64,000 nucleotides of DNA from Candidatus Kapaibacterium sp. (GTDB taxonomy: Bacteria; Bacteroidota; Ignavibacteria; Kapaibacteriales; JAEUSM01), in the NCBI GenBank assembly GCA_016788785.1, contig JAEUSM010000012.1:1-64000 (forward strand), in the 5' to 3' direction. The position numbers and the translations under genes are program-made. Under the pieces are notes generated by a model that searched no databases, was not told where the DNA came from, and saw only the letters and a program-made list of their open reading frames with translations. Position 1 is the first letter of the stretch, and the number at the start of each line of letters is the position of its first letter. Shown one piece after another: positions 1 through 8,644 of this stretch.

Positions 1-262
1 ACCCCTCAGTCCTACGGACAGCTCCCCTTAAAGGGGAGCAATTTAAAAACACTCCCCTCCTAAATTAGGAGGGGTGCCATGAAATGGCGGGGTGGTATTT
101 ACGTAAGAAAACCCCTCAGTCCTACGGACAGCTCCCCTTAAAGGGGAGCAATTTAAAAACACTCCCCTCCTAAATTAGGAGGGGTGCCATGAAATGGCGG
201 GGTGGTATTTACGTAAGAAATCCCCTCAATCCTACGGTCAGCTCCCCTTTAAGGGGGAGTAA
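1..262. repeat. Tandem 110-bp duplication with a degenerate third copy
   Basis: Bases 1-110 and 111-220 read as identical units. A diverged partial third copy of the first 42 bases follows at 221-262. Each unit has two modules. The first, of about 42 bases, contains two small hairpins (GTCC-TAC-GGAC and GCTCCCC-TTAAA-GGGGAGC). The second, of about 50 bases, begins with CTCCTAAATTAGGAG and ends in a short GCCAT-GAA-ATGGC hairpin. The first module recurs at 49417-49458, and relatives of the second lie at 4607-4649 (inverted) and 52621-52666. No open frame runs through it. It looks like a REP/MITE-like dispersed intergenic repeat that was tandemly duplicated. The left border may lie outside the window. 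Confidence 0.85.
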
Positions 263-283
263 TTGAAAAATCCCCAATCAAAT

Positions 284-314
284 TTTGTTGATTTCTAAAA
301 AAGTGGTATATTTG
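284..314 (+). promoter_or_regulatory. Bacteroidota-type promoter for tRNA-Leu and tig
   Basis: TTTG at 284-287 is followed, after exactly 19 bases, by TATATTTG at 307-314. This is a full match to the -33 TTTG / -7 TAnnTTTG promoter described for Bacteroidota. It lies 24 bases before the mature tRNA and directly after the repeat block, so transcription probably starts near 320. Confidence 0.7.
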
Positions 315-338
315 TATTCTTGTTGAAAAACATCCGCT

Positions 339-423
339 GGGGATGTGGCGAAATTGGCAGACGCACTAGACTTAGGATCTAGCGGGTAACACCATGAGAG
401 TTCAAGTCTCTCCGTCCCCACCA
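339..423 (+). tRNA. tRNA-Leu (anticodon UAG)
   Basis: A class II tRNA with a long variable arm. The acceptor stem GGGGATG (339-345) pairs with CGTCCCC (413-419), with one G-U. The anticodon stem is CTAGA (366-370) with TCTAG (378-382), and the loop 371-377 carries TAG at 373-375. The T arm is GAGAG-TTCAAGT-CTCTC (396-412). The 3' CCA is encoded at 421-423. The UAG anticodon reads CUN leucine codons. The tig start is 32 bases downstream with no terminator between, so both probably share one transcript. Confidence 0.97.
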
Positions 424-455
424 AATCTATTTTCTCCCTCAAATACTATACAAAA

Positions 456-1748
456 TTGGAAACCAACTTTCATACCCTCGAAGGATGCTCACGCGAAGTT
501 GAAATATCATTAACAACCAATGAATTGCAACCGCATTTTGATAAAGCATACCGTGAAGCAATTCCTGAAATAGAAATCAACGGATTCCGTAAAGGAAAAG
601 CTCCGTTAAGTGTTGTTAAACAAAAATTCGGTCAACGTATCGAAAATGATTCATTAGAATCAATTGCAGATGAATCGTTCCGTACTATCATCAAAGAACA
701 AGACCTTAAAGTCATTGGACAACCAACCTTACGCGATTTACGGAAAGAACCAACGAAAACTACCTTTGTTATTCGTTATGATGTGTTGCCCGAAGTTGAT
801 TTGCAAGGCTATCAGTCGTTGACATTGAAAAAACCAATTTTCAATGTAACTGATGAAGATGTGGAAAAAGAATTAGACGCTATTGCATTGAATAATGGCA
901 CTACTGAAGTAGCAGATGCTATTGATTCATATCAAGTTCGTGTCAAAATCAAGGTTCACGAATTAGATTCTATCACTGGTATGCCAATCATCGGTGGAAA
1001 AGCTACTGAAGATAATTTCTTCTTAGATCACCCAGACATCGACCCAAAATTCAAAGAGAACTTTTTGAATTTGAAAACTGGAGATTCCTTCCGATTTACC
1101 TTCCCTCATCAACATGACCACGACCACGATCATGACCACGATCATGATCACTCAGATATTCCTTCATTGGTTGAGATTGTAAGTATTGAAAAAATCAATC
1201 CAGCTCCTATGACTGATGATCTCATTAATACTGTAACAAAAGGTCGTTTGACTTCAGTTGAAGCAGCTCGTGAAGATATCAAAAAATCGTTCACTCAGTA
1301 TTGGGAAACAGAATCAAGAAAACTGTTGGAAACGCAAATCGTTGACCAATTGGTTGAAATGCACGAATTTCCTTTACCAGAGTCATTGGTTTGGCAATTG
1401 ATGAACGAAATGGTGGAAGATATTAAACGCCAATATGCATCATCTCCGGGAATTGAAAAATTAACAGTACAGCAAATGGCAGGACAAATTCGCCCACAAG
1501 CGGAAAAATTGGCAAAATGGGAAATTATCCGTTCTGAAATTGCTGAAAAAGAACAGTTGAAAATTACTGAAGAAGAATTGATGCAATTAGCTGCAGAGTC
1601 GAATGTAACATTTGAACAACTACAAATGTATATCCAACAAAATCCTTCTTTTGTGGCAAGAATGCTTTCTGGAAAAGTATTTGAGAACATCATTGAAACA
1701 TCTGTGTTTCAAGAAGTTCCAGCTGAAGAATTTCAACAAATGATGTAA
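456..1748 (+). CDS. tig: Trigger factor, ribosome-associated chaperone/PPIase
   Basis: Trigger factor binds the ribosome exit tunnel and folds nascent chains. The N-terminal domain carries the ribosome-docking signature GFRKGKAP at residues 43-50. The middle region (about 150-245) occupies the FKBP-like PPIase position, and a long helical C-terminal chaperone domain follows. At 430 residues the length is normal for the family. The start is a TTG at 456: the frame upstream has no ATG or GTG back to the tRNA, and the family homology begins right here. No Shine-Dalgarno is visible. The oddity is an alternating His-Asp run at residues 218-233 inside the PPIase-domain region, resembling the metal-binding His-rich tail of SlyD. 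The gene is probably co-transcribed with tRNA-Leu and ends at a bidirectional terminator. Confidence 0.95.
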   Translation: METNFHTLEGCSREVEISLTTNELQPHFDKAYREAIPEIEINGFRKGKAPLSVVKQKFGQRIENDSLESIADESFRTIIKEQDLKVIGQPTLRDLRKEPTKTTFVIRYDVLPEVDLQGYQSLTLKKPIFNVTDEDVEKELDAIALNNGTTEVADAIDSYQVRVKIKVHELDSITGMPIIGGKATEDNFFLDHPDIDPKFKENFLNLKTGDSFRFTFPHQHDHDHDHDHDHDHSDIPSLVEIVSIEKINPAPMTDDLINTVTKGRLTSVEAAREDIKKSFTQYWETESRKLLETQIVDQLVEMHEFPLPESLVWQLMNEMVEDIKRQYASSPGIEKLTVQQMAGQIRPQAEKLAKWEIIRSEIAEKEQLKITEEELMQLAAESNVTFEQLQMYIQQNPSFVARMLSGKVFENIIETSVFQEVPAEEFQQMM

Positions 1749-1766
1749 TCGAATCTACATAAAGAG

Positions 1767-1804
1767 AAAAGCCACAATATTTTCGGATATTGTGGCTTTT
1801 TTTT
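1767..1804. terminator. Bidirectional terminator between tig and recQ
   Basis: A 14-bp perfect stem (1767-1780 with 1787-1800) encloses the loop TTTCGG. An A tract lies on the left and a T tract on the right, so it can stop both convergent genes. It ends at the recQ stop codon. Confidence 0.9.
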
Positions 1805-4403
1805 ATTGTGGTTGGTCTAAATATGCAAGAATAATTTTGAGTGTTGATGGTTGGATAATGCCTTGAAAATAAGCACCTACTTCATTTACATTACTATATC
1901 GATACTTTCTCCTAAATTCCTGTACAGCATTGACTTCAGAATCAGAGGCAAATTGAACGATTGGCAGTTTGATTCCTGCAGCATACGCTTGAAGAATGTG
2001 AAGGGTAACCGTATGTTCTTTTAAACCACGTTCAACGCAAATATCATCGAATATCATTCCTCGTTGTGCCACTTGAATTGTTTTGAGAACTGTTTGCGAT
2101 AATGTTGGTTTACTAGATTGAGGTTCGTTTGAAAAAATTCCAAGAACTGCTAAACCATATTTTTGAATCCATTGAGAAGTAATTCCGGGAACTTTGCGTA
2201 GGTCTTTTAAACTTTTCGGATGCGAATTTGCCAAAAGAGCTATGGTCTCATCATTAAGAATAATATCATTTGCTACATTCTGTTCAGTAGCAATTTTAGC
2301 ACGAAACTGCTGTAATTGGTATGTAAAGTTCGCAAATGTTGCCTCAACTATTGTATTTCCGACAACATTACGTTTAAAAGGTTCGACTTCAACTCCATTC
2401 GGCATAAAGAGTACTGGAAATTCTGTTTGAGAGTTAAGAATTTTTTTAGTAGAAATTCCAGCTTCAATTTCCGATTTGATTTCATCGTAGGAAAATTCTT
2501 TTGCTATGCCGAAAAAATCTTCTAAATGTAATTGTTTTTCTAAAACCTTTTTGGATTTTTTCCCATATAGTATATCTGCAATCATCGTTTTACCATATCT
2601 ACCATTCAACGTGGCAATAACGCGTTGTACTAACGACAAAAGATATTCACGTCGTTGTGAACGTGCAATATTTGCCGGTTCATTGACAACACATGAAGAA
2701 CATTTACCACAGGCTTTGCCATCGAATTGATCGAAATACTGTAAAAACAACAGTTGTTTACATTCTTGAGAATAGACATAATTTTCTACAAAGGAGAGTT
2801 TTTGTAAGGCAAAATCACGACGTTTTTGTATTTGCTCAAAATGTATTGGTAACGATTCAAGTGATTGTCGTTCCTTTAATATGGTAAAACCGACTGTTGA
2901 TTCTGATTGTTGAACAACTTCGATGACCTTCATAGCTTGTAATTGTTCCAAAGTAGAAAGTATATCTTTGTACTCTAACGAGTATTTATAAATCAACGTA
3001 TCAATAGATAGCTCAACAAATTGAGAAAATACTTCTGATGATACTGATCGTAACATTGCTTCAAAAGCGTTCCGTTTGAATCCTTGAAACTGTTCTAACA
3101 ATTCCAAAACTCTTTCTCGAGTGGTCATCACCTTCATCGCAATCATACTATCGTGTTTTCCTTTTCGGAGTAAATATGATTTTAAAAACAATTGCAAAAC
3201 TGATTGAATAATTTGTGGTGATATTTTGGTATAGGTTCCCAATTGAAACTCATCGAAGGAAAAAGTGCCTGTCGGCAATGCACCAAGAGGCGTTTTCAGT
3301 AAATCATACATTGCATTGTAGATAGTTTTGATATTGTCAATGGAAGGATGTTGTAAATCAATAAAAAAATTATGAATTCTTCTATCGTTTTGATGGTAGA
3401 GCAATATACAATCTGAGGGATTTCCATCCCTTCCAGCACGACCCGCTTCTTGGTAGTATGCTTCCAATGTCATTGGAGCTTCTGCATGAATCACTCTTCG
3501 AACATTCGGTTTATCAACACCCATACCAAAGGCATTTGTAGCAACTAAAATGGTGTTCGAACTTTCTATAAACCGCTGTTGATTGTACGATCGTTGAGAA
3601 TCTGATAATCCAGCGTGATAGGGTAAAACTGGTAAATCTGCCTTTGCTAAGGTTTGTGTATAACTTTCTACTTTTGCACGAGAAGCAGCATATACAATAC
3701 ACGGTCGATTGGTAGAATCCTCACATAGTGAAAGTAACCTGTCTACTTTGTTATCGGTGATTTCCGTTGTAAACGTCAAATTGGGGCGTTCAAAACCATT
3801 GATTACTACTGTTGGGTGATTGAGTTTGAGAATTTCTGCTATATCACTTCGTACTTCTTTGGTGGCGGTTGCTGTTAATGCAATTACCGGAACTCTGGGG
3901 ATGTGTTGAAAAATCAGAGGAATTTGTCGATACGAAGGACGAAAATCGTGACCCCATTCCGAAATACAGTGAGCCTCATCAATTGCTAAAAATGAAACCT
4001 TCAATGTTGCCAGAAAATTCAAAAACTGCTTGTTTTCTAAGCGTTCTGGAGCTATGTATAGCAATTTGTATTCGCCTTTTTGAGCTTGATGTAACCGATA
4101 GCGAACTTCGTTAAACTCTAAAGAAGAATTGATAAATGTCGCAGGAATTTTGGCTTTGTCCAATGCAAAAACTTGATCTTGCATAAGTGACATCAAAGGC
4201 GAAATCACCAAACATGTCCCATCAGATACTACTGCAGGAAGTTGATAACACAACGATTTACCGCCACCTGTTGGCAAAATTGCAACAGTATCTTTGCCAT
4301 TCATCAACGAATCGATAACTGATTTTTGTCCAGTTCGAAACTGAGAATAGCCAAAATGTTTGTGTAATTTAGAAAGTAAATCTTGTTCGGTAACGGTATT
4401 CAA
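1803..4403 (-). CDS. recQ: ATP-dependent DNA helicase RecQ, long form with C-terminal HTH
   Basis: A 3'-5' superfamily 2 helicase for recombination and replication-fork repair. Visible elements in order are the FGY..FR entry motif (17-23), Walker A TGGGKS (45-50), the DEAH box (142-145), the helicase C domain with QEAGRAGRDG, and a zinc-binding RQC region with four cysteines near 550-572. An HRDC domain (about 710-760) and a C-terminal helix-turn-helix near 778-810 follow. At 866 residues it is longer than the roughly 600-residue proteobacterial form; the extra length is the C-terminal part. The start is TTG: an in-frame stop lies three codons upstream, and the next methionine would remove the N-terminal FGY..FR motif. 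It converges on tig. Confidence 0.95.
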   Translation of the reverse strand: MNTVTEQDLLSKLHKHFGYSQFRTGQKSVIDSLMNGKDTVAILPTGGGKSLCYQLPAVVSDGTCLVISPLMSLMQDQVFALDKAKIPATFINSSLEFNEVRYRLHQAQKGEYKLLYIAPERLENKQFLNFLATLKVSFLAIDEAHCISEWGHDFRPSYRQIPLIFQHIPRVPVIALTATATKEVRSDIAEILKLNHPTVVINGFERPNLTFTTEITDNKVDRLLSLCEDSTNRPCIVYAASRAKVESYTQTLAKADLPVLPYHAGLSDSQRSYNQQRFIESSNTILVATNAFGMGVDKPNVRRVIHAEAPMTLEAYYQEAGRAGRDGNPSDCILLYHQNDRRIHNFFIDLQHPSIDNIKTIYNAMYDLLKTPLGALPTGTFSFDEFQLGTYTKISPQIIQSVLQLFLKSYLLRKGKHDSMIAMKVMTTRERVLELLEQFQGFKRNAFEAMLRSVSSEVFSQFVELSIDTLIYKYSLEYKDILSTLEQLQAMKVIEVVQQSESTVGFTILKERQSLESLPIHFEQIQKRRDFALQKLSFVENYVYSQECKQLLFLQYFDQFDGKACGKCSSCVVNEPANIARSQRREYLLSLVQRVIATLNGRYGKTMIADILYGKKSKKVLEKQLHLEDFFGIAKEFSYDEIKSEIEAGISTKKILNSQTEFPVLFMPNGVEVEPFKRNVVGNTIVEATFANFTYQLQQFRAKIATEQNVANDIILNDETIALLANSHPKSLKDLRKVPGITSQWIQKYGLAVLGIFSNEPQSSKPTLSQTVLKTIQVAQRGMIFDDICVERGLKEHTVTLHILQAYAAGIKLPIVQFASDSEVNAVQEFRRKYRYSNVNEVGAYFQGIIQPSTLKIILAYLDQPQ

Positions 4404-4499
4404 AAGTAATCAAAAATATGAAAAGAGGGATTCCGAATTGACGACGAATTGGCTTCAAGTTTATGACAAAGGATCAAGTGTTGAAAAGGTGTCGCATTT

Positions 4500-4528
4500 G
4501 TAAAGACGCCCTATATTGGCGTCTCAAA
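4500..4528. repeat. GTAGAGACGC-type palindromic repeat
   Basis: AGACGCC (4504-4510) and GGCGTCT (4518-4524) form a hairpin with the loop CTATATT. Near-identical elements lie at 49378-49404 and 49482-49509. It lies upstream of recQ, in the 330-bp gap between two leftward genes. Confidence 0.75.
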
Positions 4529-4548
4529 TAAAGTCAAATTAAAAACAT

Positions 4549-4592
4549 CTCCCTCTCCCTTGAGCGGAAGAGGCGAATGGGGTGATGGGTAA
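4549..4592 (-). repeat. CCCTCTCCCT-type dispersed repeat (inverted copy)
   Basis: Read on the minus strand, this matches the element at 52711-52750: it begins TTACCC, has a CACCCC block, and ends CAAGGGAGAGGGAG. It is degenerate in the middle. No coding frame is present. Confidence 0.6.
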
Positions 4593-4606
4593 TTCTTTAT
4601 TACTGA

Positions 4607-4649
4607 AATTCCACCCTGTCACTTCGTGACACCCCTCAAGAGGGGAACC
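4607..4649 (-). repeat. GGGGTG-hairpin dispersed repeat (inverted copy)
   Basis: On the minus strand it reads GGTTCCCCTCTTGAGGGG followed by a TGTCACGAAGTGACA hairpin and GGGTGG. This matches the second module of the repeat at 1-220 and the element at 52621-52666. The rest of the 330-bp gap 4404-4733 shows nothing further. Confidence 0.65.
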
Positions 4650-4733
4650 AATGTTGTTTCCGTTTTTTGAGGAGAAAGGACATGCTCTTTCTCTTTAGTA
4701 CTAACGTCAAATTCCCTCTTAAGGAAAGAATAT

Positions 4734-5426
4734 TTATAACGTTGATAATCCACCATCAATATGAAGGACTTGACCGGTTATCCACCTGCTCTTATCGGAC
4801 AGCAAAAAATTAACCATAGAGGCAATATCTGATGGAGTACCAATTGATTTTAAAGGATGACGGTCGGCTGAGGTTTGCTTTTTTTGGTCGGTGTTTAAAA
4901 GTCGCTCTGCTAATGGGGTGTCCGTTAAAGACGGTGCTACGCAATTGAAACGAATTTTTGGTGCGAATTCTGCAGCAAGAGAACGTGTTAGTGCTTCCAA
5001 AGCTCCTTTTGATGCAGCGACAACTGAATGGAAATTCATTCCACGTTGAACTGCGACACTACTAAAGGTTACGACACTCGAATTTTCAACTTTCGATATA
5101 GCAGGTAATAGTTGTTGTAAAGTTCTTATAAAACCACCAACATTCAGCTCGAAATCTTTTACAAATACATCTGATTGAATTCGTTTGAATGGGAGTAACT
5201 GAATTGAACCGGGACAATAAACTAATCCATTTACTTCATCTGGTAATTGAGGCAAAGGTTGTTCGGTAGTAACATCAAAATCAATATTCACAACTTTTTG
5301 GTCTAATATACCCTTACTTGTGGCATTCTTGCTGTAATTGAGAACAAAATTATCACCTTCTAATAGCTGTTCTACAACAGCTCTTCCAATACCACTTGAA
5401 CCACCAATAATAACAATTGTTTTCAT
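4734..5426 (-). CDS. SDR-fold protein lacking the catalytic tyrosine
   Basis: A classical short-chain dehydrogenase/reductase fold of 230 residues. The nucleotide-binding GGSSGIG is at 8-14, an active-site serine at 122/123, a lysine at 140, and a C-terminal ITGQVLHIDGG motif is present. Two signature positions are altered. The NNAG motif is replaced by YCPG (70-73), and the YxxxK tyrosine is valine (V136). The fold and cofactor site are therefore intact, but the usual proton-relay chemistry is not expected. It may be a non-reductive SDR or a binding protein. The gene stands alone between a repeat-rich gap and the purM terminator. The substrate is unknown. Confidence 0.85.
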   Translation of the reverse strand: MKTIVIIGGSSGIGRAVVEQLLEGDNFVLNYSKNATSKGILDQKVVNIDFDVTTEQPLPQLPDEVNGLVYCPGSIQLLPFKRIQSDVFVKDFELNVGGFIRTLQQLLPAISKVENSSVVTFSSVAVQRGMNFHSVVAASKGALEALTRSLAAEFAPKIRFNCVAPSLTDTPLAERLLNTDQKKQTSADRHPLKSIGTPSDIASMVNFLLSDKSRWITGQVLHIDGGLSTL

Positions 5427-5500
5427 AGATTTTTTCCTTATAAAGAGACGATAACATTACCTATGTAAATAATGTTCCAATAACCTATGAAAAGAAGTCA

Positions 5501-5526
5501 AAAAAAAGCCCTCGAAAAGAGGGCTT
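5501..5526 (-). terminator. Terminator of the purM operon
   Basis: The stem AAGCCCTC (5506-5513) pairs with GAGGGCTT (5519-5526) around the loop GAAAA. On the minus strand it is followed by a T run, just past the purM stop codon. Confidence 0.9.
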
Positions 5527-5532
5527 CTAAAT

Positions 5533-6519
5533 TTATTTGATTCTGCCGATAATTTTGGGACTTTCGTCGGCACATTGTGCCATTATCGTGTCGACATTTT
5601 TTTCGTCAGCGATAATAATCATTCCAATACCAAGATTGAAGGCTGCTCGCATTTCTTCATCTGATACGGAACCAGTTTTTTGAATAAGTTGGAAGATTGG
5701 TGGAATTTCCCAAGCATTCCAATCAATTTCTAAGGTTAATCCATCGGGAACTACACGTTTAGTGTTGCCGATAATTCCTCCTCCTGTGATATGCGATAAT
5801 GCTAATATTTGTTGCTTTTCTAACAGTGGTTTGATTGGTTCCAAATATGAACGGTGGATGGATAGCAATGCTGAACCTAATGATGTTCCTAATTCATCAA
5901 AATGCTGATTCACGTCATATTTAGGGAAAAGCACATTTCTTGCTAGAGAGTATCCATTGGTATGCAAGCCTGTTGAAGCAAGTCCAATAAGTACACTTCC
6001 TGATGCGATTTTATCCGAGCCAAGAATGTTGCTTTTCTCTACAACGCCAACTATCGTTCCAGCAAGATCATATTCACCATCTGAGTACATTGACGGCATT
6101 TCAGCAGTTTCACCACCAATTAATGCACAATTGTTTTTGCGACAAGCGGTAACTAATCCTGAAATGACTTGTTCAGCAACTCCAACGTTAAGTTTTCCAG
6201 TTGCAAAGTAATCCAAAAAGTACAATGGTACTGCACCACACGCCAAAATGTCGTTCACACAATGGTTGACAAGGTCTTGACCAATAGTAGAGTGTATATC
6301 CATCGCAAATGCGATTTTCAATTTAGTACCAACACCATCAGCAGAAGAAACTAAAATAGGATGTTCGTATTCTGGGAAACGTGCATCGAACATAGCACCA
6401 AAAAAACCAATATTACTGAGAACTTTTGGAGTAAATGTAGATTTGACCAAAGGTTTGATATTGGTTACTAACTGTTCACCAGCTTCAATATCCACACCAG
6501 CCGATTTATAAGTATTCAT
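5533..6519 (-). CDS. purM: Phosphoribosylformylglycinamidine cyclo-ligase (AIR synthase)
   Basis: PurM closes the imidazole ring of formylglycinamidine ribonucleotide, using ATP, in purine synthesis. The protein opens with the family signature Y..AGVDIEAGE. The SSADGVGTK and NDILACGAVPLYFLDY motifs and the GGETAEMP loop are present, as is the conserved HITGGGIIGN region. At 328 residues it matches the family. It is the last gene of a leftward run (methyltransferase, fumC, purM), starting 17 bases after the fumC stop and followed by a strong terminator. No other pur genes are in the window. Confidence 0.96.
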   Translation of the reverse strand: MNTYKSAGVDIEAGEQLVTNIKPLVKSTFTPKVLSNIGFFGAMFDARFPEYEHPILVSSADGVGTKLKIAFAMDIHSTIGQDLVNHCVNDILACGAVPLYFLDYFATGKLNVGVAEQVISGLVTACRKNNCALIGGETAEMPSMYSDGEYDLAGTIVGVVEKSNILGSDKIASGSVLIGLASTGLHTNGYSLARNVLFPKYDVNQHFDELGTSLGSALLSIHRSYLEPIKPLLEKQQILALSHITGGGIIGNTKRVVPDGLTLEIDWNAWEIPPIFQLIQKTGSVSDEEMRAAFNLGIGMIIIADEKNVDTIMAQCADESPKIIGRIK

Positions 6520-6536
6520 AGTTGTTTATAGTGGTA

Positions 6537-7928
6537 TTAACCTTTTGGAGAAAGCATCTCTTCGGGTCTTACATATTGATCAAATTGTTGAGCGGTCAAA
6601 AGTCCTAATTCAATAGCCGCATTTTTCAACGTTGTGTTGTTATGATGAGCATGTTTTGCAATCTTTGCTGCATTATCATATCCAATATGTGGGTTCAATG
6701 CAGTAACTAACATCAAAGAATTTTCCATGTAAAATTGTAATTTTTCTTTGATCGGCTCAATACCTTTTGCACAATGTTCGTTAAACATTTCCATTGTGTC
6801 AGCTAAAAGTCGAACACTTTGCAAGAAGTTATATATAATAACTGGTTTAAACACATTCAACTCAAAATTTCCAGAAGCTCCGCCAAAATTGATTGTAGTG
6901 TCATTGCCAAAAACTTGCGTTGCCACCATTGTCATTGCCTCAGATTGAGTTGGATTCACTTTACCAGGCATAATAGAAGAACCTGGCTCATTTTCAGGAA
7001 TAGCAAGTTCACCAAATCCACAACGTGGACCTGAAGCCATCCACCGAATATCATTTGCAATTTTCATCAGCGAAGCAGCTAAGGTTTTCAAACTTCCGTG
7101 TGCATACACCAACGCATCGTGAGCTGCTAAGGCTTCAAATTTATTAGGAGCAGATACAAATGGTAAACCAGTGAATCCTGCAATTTTTTCAGCAGTTTTC
7201 ACTGCAAATTCTGGATGTGTGTTGAGACCAGTTCCAACGGCAGTACCTCCAATTGCTAATTCGAACAGACCTGACAAGGAAGCAGTTATGCGTTGTTCAG
7301 CCATTTCTAACTGTTGAACATATCCAGAAAACTCTTGCCCTAAGGTCAAGGGAACTGCATCCATTAAATGTGTTCTACCACTTTTGATGATAGTAGAATA
7401 TTCATTTGCTTTCGCTTGGAATGTAGCACGAAGTTGTTGCAAACGAGGTAAAAGATAGTTCACAAGTTGGGAAGCTGCTGCAATATGCATTGCAGTTGGG
7501 AATGTATCATTAGAAGATTGGGATTTATTGACATCATCATTTGGATGGATTGGCTTTTTTGATCCCATTTCGCCACCAGCAAGTTCAATTGCACGGTTTG
7601 AAATCACTTCATTCACATTCATATTGGTTTGTGTGCCAGACCCAGTTTGCCAAATAGATAGTGGGAAGTGTTCGAAAAGTTTTCCTGCGATAACTTCATC
7701 AGCAACTTGAGCGATAAGATTTGCTTTATCAGTTTGCATAACACCCAATTCGGCATTCACCAATGCTGCAGATTTTTTAAGTAACGCAAATGCTTGAATC
7801 AATTCGTTCGGCATACGCTCGATACCGATAGCAAAATGGTGGAGTGAACGTGCAGTTTGAGCACCATAATAAGCAGAAGAAGGAACCGAAATTTCCCCCA
7901 TCGAATCTTTTTCTATTCTAACGGACAT
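6537..7928 (-). CDS. fumC: Fumarate hydratase class II
   Basis: FumC interconverts fumarate and malate in the TCA cycle; class II enzymes are cofactor-free tetramers. The superfamily signature [11 protein letters not shown] is near residues 313-323, with the catalytic serine in the SS loop. The substrate-binding segments [17 protein letters not shown] and [16 protein letters not shown] are clear. At 463 residues the length is typical. It begins one base after the upstream methyltransferase stop and is followed by purM 17 bases on, so the three are very likely co-transcribed. Confidence 0.96.
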   Translation of the reverse strand: MSVRIEKDSMGEISVPSSAYYGAQTARSLHHFAIGIERMPNELIQAFALLKKSAALVNAELGVMQTDKANLIAQVADEVIAGKLFEHFPLSIWQTGSGTQTNMNVNEVISNRAIELAGGEMGSKKPIHPNDDVNKSQSSNDTFPTAMHIAAASQLVNYLLPRLQQLRATFQAKANEYSTIIKSGRTHLMDAVPLTLGQEFSGYVQQLEMAEQRITASLSGLFELAIGGTAVGTGLNTHPEFAVKTAEKIAGFTGLPFVSAPNKFEALAAHDALVYAHGSLKTLAASLMKIANDIRWMASGPRCGFGELAIPENEPGSSIMPGKVNPTQSEAMTMVATQVFGNDTTINFGGASGNFELNVFKPVIIYNFLQSVRLLADTMEMFNEHCAKGIEPIKEKLQFYMENSLMLVTALNPHIGYDNAAKIAKHAHHNNTTLKNAAIELGLLTAQQFDQYVRPEEMLSPKG

Positions 7929-7929
7929 A

Positions 7930-8493
7930 TTATTTTACAACTCTTAGTTTGAAATATACTTCTTCAGGAGAAAATAACCCAGCAAAAAATCGTTCGTACA
8001 TTACTGGTTCAATATTAACAATGGCATTCATCCATTTGAGAACAGCAAAGTTGGAAACATGGAAACGTTTTGTCAAAATTTCAAAACGAGCTTTTCCTTC
8101 ATAATTAGTTCTATGAGTAAGTTTCCATTGTTCGTAAAACTTCAATTTACGTTTTGTGATATCTTCATAGTTATCAAACGAACGAATAGAAAATGGAATT
8201 TTATGGTCAGGTTCACCAAAGTATTTTGTATTCAAAAAGAACGGAACATAGACATTGATAATACCACCTGGTTTTGTAATGCGATATAACTCAGTTACTG
8301 GTTTGTGAAAATCAGCTAAATGTTCTAAAATGTGGCTACAAAGAACCTCATCAAATTCATTATCCTCGAATGGATATGGATAGGAATTCAAATCGTGCAA
8401 CATATTACCACCGTAATCAACAATATCGAGATTTGTATAACCGGGTAGTATGAATTTACCGCAACCGACATTGAGTTTTTTTAGTTCTGCCAT
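7930..8493 (-). CDS. Class I SAM-dependent methyltransferase (Methyltransf_11-like)
   Basis: A 187-residue single-domain protein with the Rossmann methyltransferase core. The SAM motif [13 protein letters not shown] is at residues 7-19, followed by the acidic NLDIVDYG, an [13 protein letters not shown] motif, and a [13 protein letters not shown] strand. The HILEHL pattern is typical of small methyltransferases linked to envelope polysaccharide or sugar modification, but the substrate cannot be told. It is the first gene of the leftward methyltransferase-fumC-purM run, and a promoter-like sequence lies at 8529-8559. Confidence 0.85.
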   Translation of the reverse strand: MAELKKLNVGCGKFILPGYTNLDIVDYGGNMLHDLNSYPYPFEDNEFDEVLCSHILEHLADFHKPVTELYRITKPGGIINVYVPFFLNTKYFGEPDHKIPFSIRSFDNYEDITKRKLKFYEQWKLTHRTNYEGKARFEILTKRFHVSNFAVLKWMNAIVNIEPVMYERFFAGLFSPEEVYFKLRVVK

Positions 8494-8528
8494 TGGAATA
8501 ACTTTTCTTAGTTTTTGGATGTAGAATA

Positions 8529-8559
8529 CAAAAATACAAAAAAACGATGGTTTTAGAAA
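8529..8559 (-). promoter_or_regulatory. Probable promoter for the methyltransferase-fumC-purM run
   Basis: On the minus strand TATTTTTG (8536-8529) fits the -7 consensus TAnnTTTG. Nineteen bases upstream lies TTTC (8559-8556), one mismatch from the -33 TTTG. It is 36 bases before the start codon. Confidence 0.5.
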
Positions 8560-8644
8560 GTTTGTTGAACTTTGTTGTTCATTTTATATCAAATAAATTG
8601 GAGAATTTGAATATATTTGTTTTTTTCCTCTTCAATTAACTCCA

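Noticed and set aside
1-262. Possible CRISPR array
   Set aside because: The units are adjoining 110-bp tandem copies without unique spacers, and no cas genes are nearby.
1295-1693. 132-codon open frame on the minus strand
   Set aside because: Antisense to the conserved C-terminal part of trigger factor; Cys/Ser-rich composition typical of a shadow frame.
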